From positions 16,276 through 80,275 of the forward strand of contig CASGDZ010000001.1 of NCBI GenBank assembly GCA_949300385.1: a stretch of DNA of 64,000 bases. The letters run 5' to 3'. The notes under the pieces were generated by a model. That model searched no databases, was not told the DNA's origin, and saw only the letters and a program-made list of their open reading frames with translations. How positions within the stretch are numbered: position 1 is the stretch's first letter; every line of letters begins with the position of its first letter. Position numbers and translations under genes: made by a program. Origin of the DNA: an uncultured Christensenella sp. (lineage in GTDB: Bacteria > Bacillota > Clostridia > Christensenellales > UBA1242). Shown one piece after another: positions 8,285 to 16,345 of this stretch.

Positions 8285-8319
8285 TATTTTTGTCGAATTG
8301 AAAAATTCTTATTAAATAC

Positions 8320-8504
8320 TTGACTTATCTCTAAATTCATGTATAATAAGAATAAGTTATTAATTAAGTGGCTGTTCACTTACTGATTTCAATGTAGCAA
8401 AGACATATTTGTTTTTGTAACATTTTGTGTATGGGGAAAATACGAAATTTAAGGTTAATGCCTTTTTAATAATTTTCAAATATATTTTAAATTAAGGAGA
8501 AATT
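8320..8504 (+). promoter_or_regulatory. RNase J promoter and ~150-nt leader
   Basis: TTGACT (8320-8325), 16 nt and TATAAT (8342-8347) form a promoter with a start near 8354. The leader contains a hairpin TAAGTG-GCTGTT-CACTTA (8365-8382) and a weak AAGG/CCTT hairpin followed by T residues near 8450-8467, then AAGGAG before the ATG. A leader this long is unusual in this window and may serve autoregulation or attenuation; that is inference. Confidence 0.6.
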
Positions 8505-10361
8505 ATGGATAATTTAATGACGAGTGAAGAATTCGATTCAAGCATTGTAAATAATGCAGATTTAAACACAAATATAAATAATAAAGTTACGAAGCCTAGA
8601 CAAAAATCGGTCAAATTAAAACCTATTGACGCACCTATTGATGCAACAGTTGAAGAAGATTTAAGCAAAAACGAGGTAGTTATTTCAAAGGGTAGGACGC
8701 GAGCAAATAATTTAAAAGTTATGTTTTTAGGCGGTATTGGCGAAATTGGTAAAAACATGACCGTTTTAGAGTATGGCAATGATATTATTGTTATTGATTG
8801 TGGTGTAATGTTCCCATCTGTTGATATGCTAGGTATTGATTTGGTCGTACCTGATATAACTTATTTGGTAGAGAATAAAGATAAGATTCGCGGATTTTTA
8901 ATCACACACGGGCATGAAGATCATATTGGTAGCGTACCATATGTGATGAATGAGATTAAAGCGCCTATATACGCTAGTAAAATGACATGTGGTCTTATAA
9001 AGAAAAAGATGGAAGAGCACAAGAAAATAGAGTATAAGACAATTGCTGTTAAAGCAAAGCAAAAGATTAAATTAGGTTGTTTTGAAATAGAGTTTATACA
9101 TGTCAATCATGCTATACCTGGAGCGTTCGCGCTTGCAATAAAGACACCTGTCGGCATGGTAGTTCATACTGGTGATTTTAAGATTGATTTAACGCCTATC
9201 TATGATGAAAAATTTGATTTCCATACCTTTGCAGAATTAGGTAAGCAAGGCGTTTTGCTATACATGAGTGATTCAACGAATGCGGAGCGTGAGGGATATT
9301 CATTATCTGAGCGCGTTGTTGGCGATACGCTTGAAAAACTATTTATTGAGAATAAGGATAGACGAATAATAGTTGCGGCTTTTGCGTCAAATGTTGACAG
9401 GGTGCAAGAAGTAATGAATTTGGCTGAGAAATATAAGCGTAAAGTTGTATTGACTGGTCGAAGCATGGTTAATGTTACAGATGTAGCATGCGAAATAGGT
9501 GAAATGAAAATTAATCGCGACAATATCATTGAAGTAGAGAAGATGAAGAACTATAACGACAGTGAATTGTTAATTTTGTCTACTGGTAGTCAAGGCGAAC
9601 CACATAGCGCATTATCGCGCATGTCCACTGGCGAATTTAAAGGTATTGAAATAGGAGATAACGACACAGTTATATTCTCAAGTAGTCCAATCCCTGGAAA
9701 TGAAAAATCAGTTAATAACATTATAAATAAACTTATCATACTTGGTGCTAAGGTTATATATAGTCAGTTGGAGCAAGTTCATGCATCTGGTCATGCTTGC
9801 AAGGAAGAGATGAAGATAATGTTAAACCTTGTTCGACCTAAATACTTTATACCAGTACATGGCGAACAAAAACATCTACTTGCACAGCGCGACACTGCTG
9901 TTATGGTCGGTATGGACAAACATAATGTATTGTTACCTACATTGGGTATGCGCGTTGAAGTTAATAAAAATTATTTAAAAGCAACAGGTACAGTTCCGTT
10001 TGGAAGTAGGCTTGTTGACGGTGCAGGGATAGGCGACATTGAGAGCAATGTACAAAAAGAGCGTAAACAACTTAGCGAAGATGGTTTATGCATTGTAATT
10101 TTGAATGTAAATACTAAACGCGGAGAGTTAAATTCGCGACCAGAGATAGTTTCGCGTGGATTTACTTACATGGGAGAAGCACAAACATGGCTTGATGATG
10201 CACGAAATACAATAATTAATAGCATTGACCATGATAGTTTGCGTGCGCGTGATTATGTAAATGTTAAAATTGCATTAAGGAAGGCATTGTCTAACTATTT
10301 AAATAAAAAATTAAAACGCAGACCAATGATAATTCCTATCATAATTGAAAGTAATGATTAA
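8505..10361 (+). CDS. rnj: Ribonuclease J
   Basis: A metallo-beta-lactamase/beta-CASP ribonuclease with 5'-to-3' exonuclease and endonuclease activity in mRNA decay and rRNA maturation. The 618-aa sequence has the zinc motif HGHEDH at 135-140, the family start KVMFLGGIGEIGKNM near 71-85, a beta-CASP region (STGSQGEPHSAL) and the late VHGE motif. It is about 60 residues longer than B. subtilis RNase J1 because of a polar N-terminal extension (1-68). AAGGAGA precedes the start. Only one copy is in the window, so J1 and J2 cannot be told apart. Confidence 0.95.
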   Translation: MDNLMTSEEFDSSIVNNADLNTNINNKVTKPRQKSVKLKPIDAPIDATVEEDLSKNEVVISKGRTRANNLKVMFLGGIGEIGKNMTVLEYGNDIIVIDCGVMFPSVDMLGIDLVVPDITYLVENKDKIRGFLITHGHEDHIGSVPYVMNEIKAPIYASKMTCGLIKKKMEEHKKIEYKTIAVKAKQKIKLGCFEIEFIHVNHAIPGAFALAIKTPVGMVVHTGDFKIDLTPIYDEKFDFHTFAELGKQGVLLYMSDSTNAEREGYSLSERVVGDTLEKLFIENKDRRIIVAAFASNVDRVQEVMNLAEKYKRKVVLTGRSMVNVTDVACEIGEMKINRDNIIEVEKMKNYNDSELLILSTGSQGEPHSALSRMSTGEFKGIEIGDNDTVIFSSSPIPGNEKSVNNIINKLIILGAKVIYSQLEQVHASGHACKEEMKIMLNLVRPKYFIPVHGEQKHLLAQRDTAVMVGMDKHNVLLPTLGMRVEVNKNYLKATGTVPFGSRLVDGAGIGDIESNVQKERKQLSEDGLCIVILNVNTKRGELNSRPEIVSRGFTYMGEAQTWLDDARNTIINSIDHDSLRARDYVNVKIALRKALSNYLNKKLKRRPMIIPIIIESND

Positions 10362-10938
10362 AATTGATGAAAATTTAAAATTATATGGACAAAAAAGTAA
10401 TGTGCCAATAAGTCTTGATGACACATTGGTATTTTTGTGTGATACAATTAATAAAAACAACTGTAAAGAGATTTTAGAGATAGGCACAGCGATAGGTTTT
10501 GGCAGTATAACAATGACAGAGAATACTAATCTATCACATATTGACACAGTCGAGATTGACGAAAATAGGTACAAATTAGCAGTTGAGAATATTTCTAATC
10601 ATGGGCTAAATGATAAAATTTCAATCTTTCACACTGATGCTATGGATTATTTAAAATCTAATACAAAAAAATACGATTTTATTTATCTAGATGGGCCGAA
10701 AGGTCAGTATATAAATTATTTACCCTACATTAAAAAATCATTGAACAAAGGTGGAATAATAGTTGCTGATAATTTATATTTTCATGGTATGGTAACAGGT
10801 AAAATACTTGTTTCTAAAGGTTGTAGGGCTATGATTAAAGGATTAAAAAAATATATTGATGCAATAGTGACTGACGATGAACTAGATAGTAAAATTTTAG
10901 ATATTGGTGATGGATTAGGCATATCTATAAAAAAATGA
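10354..10938 (+). CDS. trmR: SAM-dependent O-methyltransferase, probably tRNA 5-hydroxyuridine methyltransferase TrmR
   Basis: A 194-aa class I methyltransferase: SAM motif EILEIGTAIGFGS near residues 32-44, acidic VEIDENR, then YDFIYLDGPKGQY, then the IIVADNLYFHG signature of the family 3 O-methyltransferases (YrrM type). In Bacillus, YrrM/TrmR methylates 5-hydroxyuridine at tRNA position 34 and is encoded beside the U32 proteins that make that base; a U32 protein (trhP) lies 837 nt downstream. The ATG at 10354 overlaps the end of rnj by 8 nt; an upstream in-frame TTG at 10345 is a less likely start. The TrmR assignment rests on family plus context. Confidence 0.8.
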   Translation: MIKIDENLKLYGQKSNVPISLDDTLVFLCDTINKNNCKEILEIGTAIGFGSITMTENTNLSHIDTVEIDENRYKLAVENISNHGLNDKISIFHTDAMDYLKSNTKKYDFIYLDGPKGQYINYLPYIKKSLNKGGIIVADNLYFHGMVTGKILVSKGCRAMIKGLKKYIDAIVTDDELDSKILDIGDGLGISIKK

Positions 10939-10964
10939 AAAAGTGAGATTATTCTCACTTTTTT
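10938..10964. terminator. Bidirectional terminator between trmR and the convergent orphan
   Basis: AAAAAGTGAGA-TTAT-TCTCACTTTTTT can work on both strands. Confidence 0.85.
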
Positions 10965-10996
10965 ATATTAATAAAGTCACATAATGTTTGGATTTT

Positions 10997-11566
10997 TTAT
11001 GCTTTAATGGTCATATTTGTTTCAAGCGATACATTTTCATCAATGCTTTGGTTAATATTTTTCTCTAACTTTATTATACAAAAATGGTCATTAAATAATT
11101 TGTTTGCATCAAATTCTTTAGTATTGAATTTTTGTAGCGCGATCCATGTAAAATATTGACATTTTATACTTAGTGAGCAAGCGCCTAAATCATGCCTTGT
11201 GTTTGTTTCATCAAATATTTGTTTATGATTAAATTTTACGGACAAAGCATATATTGTTCTTGAATTATGAGGTATACAAATCATGTATTTGTTTTCTTCT
11301 TTAGGTAATTGTATTTTGATATATTCATCATTATTTAAATATTTGTCAATTTGATCAATATTAACTGACTTTATACAGCCATTTTTTATATTTTGTTTAT
11401 CTTTGTCAACATAAAAACTATTGCATTGCGATAATTTTTTCCTATCATCATGTTTGCTATTGTATAAAATTTTGTTTGGTATTGCCCCATAGTTTTCTTG
11501 CAAATCGCTGTCGTATGCATAAAAATTACAAATGTTTTTGTCCGTACTATAAATTATATATTTCAT
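10997..11566 (-). CDS. Hypothetical protein, 189 aa
   Basis: Not recognised. It is a soluble, Asn/Lys/Asp-rich protein with scattered cysteines (including GACSLSIKC and HFCIIKLE) and no signal peptide or membrane segment. An AAAGGAA Shine-Dalgarno precedes the ATG and a promoter (11679-11707) lies about 110 nt upstream, so it looks genuinely expressed. It sits convergent to trmR and divergent to trhP, separating two genes that act in the same tRNA modification. The base composition is more AT-rich than its neighbours, consistent with an accessory or fast-evolving gene. Confidence 0.65.
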   Translation of the reverse strand: MKYIIYSTDKNICNFYAYDSDLQENYGAIPNKILYNSKHDDRKKLSQCNSFYVDKDKQNIKNGCIKSVNIDQIDKYLNNDEYIKIQLPKEENKYMICIPHNSRTIYALSVKFNHKQIFDETNTRHDLGACSLSIKCQYFTWIALQKFNTKEFDANKLFNDHFCIIKLEKNINQSIDENVSLETNMTIKA

Positions 11567-11678
11567 AAATTCCTTTTATTAAATCAATTATATTTTATAT
11601 TCGCACTAATATTATTATACTTTCTAATTATAAGTTTTCTTTAATTAAAATGAGAAAAATTTTTTCAGTGCGATTGTG

Positions 11679-11707
11679 ATTTTATCACAAATTGGTCATT
11701 TTTTCAA
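11679..11707 (-). promoter_or_regulatory. Promoter for the 189-aa orphan
   Basis: On the minus strand: TTGAAA (11707-11702), 17 nt, TAAAAT (11684-11679) with an extended TGTGA. The -10 lies within the palindrome TTGTGAT-TTT-ATCACAA (11674-11690). Confidence 0.6.
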
Positions 11708-11725
11708 GTCTTTTTAACAAAATGG

Positions 11726-11754
11726 TTGAAAAAAAGATTCAATTGTTTTATAAT
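11726..11754 (+). promoter_or_regulatory. Promoter for trhP
   Basis: TTGAAA (11726-11731), 17 nt, TATAAT (11749-11754), then AAAGGAG before the ATG at 11775. Confidence 0.7.
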
Positions 11755-11774
11755 GTGTAAATAAAGGAGAAAGT

Positions 11775-12971
11775 ATGGAGTTACTCGCGCCTGCTGGAGA
11801 TAAAGACAAATTAATAATGGCGATAAATTATGGCGCAGACGCGGTGTATTTAGCATCGACGCGCTTTGGTTTGCGCTCATTCGCAGGCAATTTTGACCTT
11901 GACGGACTGAAATGGGCGGTTGAATATGCACATGCTCACAATGTTAAAGTACATGTTACTGTCAACATTATACCACACGAAAGTGATTTAAGTGACTTGC
12001 CTAGTTATATCGAATATTTATCAAAAATTCATGTTGATGCGATTATATGCGCGGATTTAGGTGTTATAAGTATTGCAAAGCGCGTGGCACCAAACTTGCC
12101 AATACATGTCAGCACACAAGCCAATATTACGAATAGTGAATCAGCGCTTATCTACATCGGATTAGGTGTAAAAAGGCTTATTCTTGCTCGCGAAATGACC
12201 ATTGATGAGATTGCCGAGTTGCGCTCTAAAATACCGAATGATATTGAATTAGAGGCATTTGTACATGGTGCAATGTGTATCAGTTATTCAGGTAGATGTT
12301 TGCTCTCTAACTTTTTTACAGGAAGAGATGCCAATCGTGGGGCGTGCGTGCAGGCGTGCAGATGGAACTATGCAATTCGTGAAATAAACAAAGAACAAGA
12401 ATATCCTATTGAAGAAGATGCACATGGTACATATATATTAAATAGCAAAGATTTATGTATGATTGACCACTTGGATAAACTTGAAAAAGCAGGTGTGAAT
12501 TCTATCAAAATTGAAGGTAGAATGAAAACGGAATATTATGTAGCGAATGTAGTAAATGCCTATCGCTTAGCGCTAGACTACCTTAAAACACATAAAGAAT
12601 ATAATCTTCCTGATTTTATAAGGAACGAAATTTATAAATCTAGTCATAGGGACTATTCATTCGGTTTCTATTTTGGAGATCCAAAAGAAAGTTTAGACTC
12701 TAGTTTGCCTGTTAGTGAATATGAATTTATTGCTGTCGTTTTAGAAGACAGTATAGACGGAAAGACAAAAGTTGAAATGCGCAATAGATTTGCAAGCAAT
12801 ACTGACCTTGAACTCCTATCAAGGTTAAAAAATAATGAAATAGTACATATAGATAGTATAGAAGATGAAGAGGGTAATGTTTTATCAGAATGTAAAATTC
12901 CAAAACAACAAGTTTATATCTATACATCAACACCATTAAAAAAATATGAAATATTAAGAAGGAAAAAGTGA
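11775..12971 (+). CDS. trhP: U32 family protein, probable prephenate-dependent tRNA uridine-34 hydroxylase TrhP
   Basis: A 398-aa U32 protein with N-terminal MELLAPAGDKDKL and the family signature EAFVHGAMCISYSGRC. Four cysteines (168, 175, 191, 195) fit the iron-sulfur ligands of the TrhP/YegQ-YrrO group, and the C-terminal domain is present. In E. coli and Bacillus these proteins hydroxylate tRNA uridine 34 at C5 before methylation or carboxymethylation, which fits the nearby TrmR. AAAGGAG precedes the start. Older annotations call the family 'peptidase U32' or collagenase. The next gene, a lipid kinase, overlaps its stop. Confidence 0.87.
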   Translation: MELLAPAGDKDKLIMAINYGADAVYLASTRFGLRSFAGNFDLDGLKWAVEYAHAHNVKVHVTVNIIPHESDLSDLPSYIEYLSKIHVDAIICADLGVISIAKRVAPNLPIHVSTQANITNSESALIYIGLGVKRLILAREMTIDEIAELRSKIPNDIELEAFVHGAMCISYSGRCLLSNFFTGRDANRGACVQACRWNYAIREINKEQEYPIEEDAHGTYILNSKDLCMIDHLDKLEKAGVNSIKIEGRMKTEYYVANVVNAYRLALDYLKTHKEYNLPDFIRNEIYKSSHRDYSFGFYFGDPKESLDSSLPVSEYEFIAVVLEDSIDGKTKVEMRNRFASNTDLELLSRLKNNEIVHIDSIEDEEGNVLSECKIPKQQVYIYTSTPLKKYEILRRKK

Positions 12972-13858
12972 ATAATCCTAGCAGTTTATTAGTTATATAT
13001 AACCCACAGGCGATGCGCGGTAAAATTGATAAATTTTTACCTATAATTAAGCAGCGCTTATCTTTGCGCTATTCAACTGTGGATTTAATGACGAGTTTAT
13101 CTGATAATGGGGCAGAAGAATTAGCCTACAAATTTGCTAGTAAATACGATATAATTATATCGTGTGGCGGAGATGGAACGCTTCATCAAGTTATAAATGG
13201 TGTGATAAAAAGTGGATCTGACCCTATTGTTGGTATACTTCCTTTTGGCACATGTAACGATGTCTCTCGAACATTAGGTATACATCGCGACCTTAATTTA
13301 GCGATAGATTCAATATTAAGGTTAAACACAACTAAATATGATATTATGACGGACGGAAAAGATTATATATCATATACTTTAGCAACAGGATTTCTTACGA
13401 ATGTATCTTTTGAAACAAGTAGTACAAAAAAAAGAAGATTAGGTAGGTTTGCATATGTAATGTCGGCACTAAAAGGTCTATTTAATTTTAAATCATTACC
13501 TATGACCATTAAACTTAAAGATGAACGGATACATGATAAATTCATATACCTAATGCTATTTAATGGTAAATATGCGGGAGGATTTAAATTAGATTCTAGT
13601 GAGCAAGTGGACAATTCGCATTTTAAGTTTATTGCTATTAAGAAAGGCAAACGATTAAAAAGTTATTTTGATATGTTAAATTTGTTTTTGTATGGGGTAA
13701 AGGCAGTTAGAAAGAGTAAAAATGTAATTATTCGTGATGTAAAATCAATTGAAATAGAGAATCATTCTAATGAACCATTTACAGTAGATGGAGAAAAATA
13801 TGCATTTTTAAAGCAAAAATTTGTAGTTAATAAGCAAATTACAATGATAAAGAATTAA
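12968..13858 (+). CDS. Diacylglycerol kinase family lipid kinase (DagK/YegS type)
   Basis: A 296-aa soluble kinase with the DAGKc nucleotide motif GGDGT at 67-71 (SCGGDGTLHQVINGV) and the later LPFGTCNDVSRTL motif. Firmicute members such as DgkB phosphorylate diacylglycerol to phosphatidic acid, recycling lipid left by teichoic acid synthesis. The GTG start overlaps the trhP stop (GTGA) and is preceded by AGAAGGAAA, so the two are translationally coupled. Confidence 0.88.
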   Translation: MNNPSSLLVIYNPQAMRGKIDKFLPIIKQRLSLRYSTVDLMTSLSDNGAEELAYKFASKYDIIISCGGDGTLHQVINGVIKSGSDPIVGILPFGTCNDVSRTLGIHRDLNLAIDSILRLNTTKYDIMTDGKDYISYTLATGFLTNVSFETSSTKKRRLGRFAYVMSALKGLFNFKSLPMTIKLKDERIHDKFIYLMLFNGKYAGGFKLDSSEQVDNSHFKFIAIKKGKRLKSYFDMLNLFLYGVKAVRKSKNVIIRDVKSIEIENHSNEPFTVDGEKYAFLKQKFVVNKQITMIKN

Positions 13859-13882
13859 TGCTCATATTTGGGCATTTTTTTT
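13858..13882 (+). terminator. Terminator after the lipid kinase
   Basis: ATGCTC..GGGCAT is followed by eight T; the stem begins at the last base of the stop codon. Confidence 0.75.
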
Positions 13883-13905
13883 GTACTAAATTAATAATAT
13901 AATTT

Positions 13906-14130
13906 ATGAGTCTATATGATGTAAAATTAAACACAAAATGTATAGTTAAAGATATTGCAATAGAAGAAAAAACAAAACTTCGACTGATGGAACTCGGAAT
14001 AATTGAGGGTAGTGTGATAATAGTTAAAAGTAAAAGTCTATTAAAACATACGCTTTTAATTTCATTTAATTACTCATGTTTTACAATAAAGGACAACCTT
14101 GCAAAATCTATAGAGGTGAACTATGTATAA
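13906..14130 (+). CDS. feoA: Ferrous iron transport protein A
   Basis: A 74-aa SH3-like FeoA (MSLYDVKLNTKCIVKDI, then LMELGIIEGS), a cytosolic partner that modulates FeoB. It overlaps feoB by 8 nt. No Shine-Dalgarno is visible: TATAAT/TAATAT text ends only 2-5 nt before the ATG, so the message may be leaderless or nearly so. Confidence 0.9.
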   Translation: MSLYDVKLNTKCIVKDIAIEEKTKLRLMELGIIEGSVIIVKSKSLLKHTLLISFNYSCFTIKDNLAKSIEVNYV

Positions 14131-16282
14131 AGTTGCATTAATAGGAAATCCAAATGTGGGGAAATCTACACTATTTAATTCATTAACAAAATCAAGCGAG
14201 CATACAGGAAATTTTCATGGAGTAACAGTTGAAGAAAAAAGGAAAATTATAAATTTCGAAAACGAAAAGTATGAATTTATTGACTTGCCAGGTATGTATT
14301 CATTGAATAGTTATACTTTTGAAGAAGAAGTGTCGCGAGATATAGTTTTAAATGAAGATGCTTATAGACTGATGATAGTGGACGCCAACTCTATTAGAAG
14401 GAATTTATATCTCTGTTTGCAACTAGACGAATTAAATCTTGATTATAAAATTCTAATAAATAATTATGATTATTTTAGTAAAAATAAAAATTCTATAAAT
14501 ATAGAAAAATTATCACAAAAATTAAATAGAGAAGTAGAAATAATAAATGCAAAGAAAATAAAATTAAATAAAAATTTATTAAAAAATGTAAAAAATATTA
14601 AAAATAATAGCAAAAATATAATAAAAAACGATAAAAAAATAAAAAATTATGAAAATTTTAATAATTTTGAAAATAATAATTATATTTTTTATGAAAAACA
14701 AATTAAAAATGATTATAAAAATTTAAATAAAATAAATTCATATTTAATTCCAATTATTAATAAAGTTTTAGCTAAAACAAACATAGATATCGATAAAATA
14801 ATTTATGTATTAAATGGAATAAAAACAGAAATAAAAGATGATGATAAAAAAATAGTTGAAGGGTTTATACAAGAGGCAGTTAAAGCTAGATATGATTATA
14901 TAGATTCGGTATTGCGCGAATGTATAAAGGTAGACAAAAACTATGTATATGGGCAGTCGCGTGCAGACAAAATTTTACTCAATCCATTCGTGATGACTAT
15001 AGGTTTTGTCTCTTGTTTTTTGCTTAGCATATATATAATATTTTTCCTTTTAGGACCCCTTATTAGTGATGGATTAAATTTTGTTATTGATAAATTAATT
15101 TATACTCCCTTTATGAATTTTTTATATCTTAAAACTGAGAACATTTGGCTTATCGAATTTTTTAAAGGAGGATTTTTTTCTGCCTTTTCAATTGTCGTAA
15201 GTTTTTTGCCACAAGTCGTTTTGTTATTCATATTTTTAACACTGATAGAAGACAGCGGAATTATTGCACGCATGGCATATGTGTTCGATGATTTGTTATC
15301 GTATTTTGGCTTAAGTGGGAAAGCGATTTATATAATGCTCTTAGGTATTGGGTGCAACACAATGTCATCTATGGCTAGCAGAAACATGAATAGCAAAAAT
15401 TTAAAAATCAAGACGCTTATTTTAAATCCATTTATCAGTTGTATGGCGAGATTGCCTGTGCTTGTTTTGATTGCATCTGCATTCTTTTCTTCTAAGGCAT
15501 TTTTCGTAATCGCAGGTCTATATCTATTAGGTATTATTCTATTGCTTATAGTTGCTAAAATTTTAAACAAAACAATTTTGCCGACAAGTTCTAGTTCTTT
15601 ACTACTTGAATTTCCGCCACTTCGCGCTCCCGATTTTAAGCATATATTAGTTGTTGCGAAAGTAAATGCAATAGATATGTTAAAAAGAGTATTCTCGATT
15701 GTTTTATCAGTGGGAATCATAGTCTGGATATTAACTCATACAACATTTAATTTTCATTATGCTGACATCATAACTAATAGCATTTTGTTTATAATAGCGG
15801 ACAAAATATCATTCCTTTTTGCGCCTATTGGTTTAAATTCTGCGGGAATCGTATGTGCACTTATAGTTGGTATACTTGCAAAAGAAATGATTTTATCTAC
15901 AATTTCAATTTGCAATAATGTACTAGACAACGCAGGACTTATTGCGTCATTATCGCTTGCTACAAGTGTCATTCATTTCAATAATGCGACTGCTGTTTCG
16001 TTTTTAATCTTTACACTAATTTATGCACCATGTGTGTCCACATTATCGGTCATTAAAGCAGAGGCGGGCAGATTCTATATGTGGCTCGGTTTGCTAATTG
16101 AATTTACTATCGCGTATTTGCTATCTTTCGTTGTATATCAGTCAATTTTAAACGGAATAACATTTGCTTTAATTTGTATAGTAGTTATAGCGCTGATAAT
16201 GCTGGCTATTACTTACATATCAAAGAATATTAAAAATAAAAAATTGGCATGCCTGTTTTGTAACAAGTGTAATAAAAAGTAA
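14123..16282 (+). CDS. feoB: Ferrous iron transporter FeoB
   Basis: A 719-aa inner-membrane Fe(II) importer. The N-terminal G domain has G1 GNPNVGKST (residues 8-16), switch residues NFHGVTVE, G3 DLPGMYSLN and a degenerate G4 (NNYD). The membrane part begins near residue 290 and contains two Gate motifs (GIGCNTMSSMASRNM; ATAVSFLIFTLIYAPC). Residues about 116-212 form an extremely Lys/Asn/Ile-rich linker in place of an ordinary helical GDI-type region. The C-terminus carries CLFCNKCNKK, a possible metal or Fe-S cysteine cluster (CxxCxxC). It is coupled to feoA; no FeoC or Fur box was recognised. Confidence 0.95.
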   Translation: MYKVALIGNPNVGKSTLFNSLTKSSEHTGNFHGVTVEEKRKIINFENEKYEFIDLPGMYSLNSYTFEEEVSRDIVLNEDAYRLMIVDANSIRRNLYLCLQLDELNLDYKILINNYDYFSKNKNSINIEKLSQKLNREVEIINAKKIKLNKNLLKNVKNIKNNSKNIIKNDKKIKNYENFNNFENNNYIFYEKQIKNDYKNLNKINSYLIPIINKVLAKTNIDIDKIIYVLNGIKTEIKDDDKKIVEGFIQEAVKARYDYIDSVLRECIKVDKNYVYGQSRADKILLNPFVMTIGFVSCFLLSIYIIFFLLGPLISDGLNFVIDKLIYTPFMNFLYLKTENIWLIEFFKGGFFSAFSIVVSFLPQVVLLFIFLTLIEDSGIIARMAYVFDDLLSYFGLSGKAIYIMLLGIGCNTMSSMASRNMNSKNLKIKTLILNPFISCMARLPVLVLIASAFFSSKAFFVIAGLYLLGIILLLIVAKILNKTILPTSSSSLLLEFPPLRAPDFKHILVVAKVNAIDMLKRVFSIVLSVGIIVWILTHTTFNFHYADIITNSILFIIADKISFLFAPIGLNSAGIVCALIVGILAKEMILSTISICNNVLDNAGLIASLSLATSVIHFNNATAVSFLIFTLIYAPCVSTLSVIKAEAGRFYMWLGLLIEFTIAYLLSFVVYQSILNGITFALICIVVIALIMLAITYISKNIKNKKLACLFCNKCNKK

Positions 16283-16309
16283 TTAAAACATTTTTAAATG
16301 TAAAAACTA

Positions 16310-16338
16310 TTGAATATTGAAAAAAAATTTGTTATAAT
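16310..16338 (+). promoter_or_regulatory. Promoter giving a leaderless der mRNA
   Basis: TTGAAT (16310-16315), 17 nt, TATAAT (16333-16338). The predicted start coincides with the ATG at 16346, and there is no Shine-Dalgarno. Confidence 0.7.
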
Positions 16339-16345
16339 AAGCATT

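Noticed and set aside
11674-11690. Crp-like site TTGTGAT-TTT-ATCACAA
   Set aside because: The spacing between TGTGA and TCACA is 5, not 6, and the palindrome coincides with an extended -10 of a minus-strand promoter, which explains it.
12960-12975. UGA recoding (Mycoplasma-like code) suggested by AT richness
   Set aside because: trhP and trmR end properly at TGA, and coding frames use TGG for tryptophan.
16310-16345. Longer N-terminus of Der
   Set aside because: The extra residues lie over the -35 and -10 boxes; family members begin at MKKPLVAIVG.
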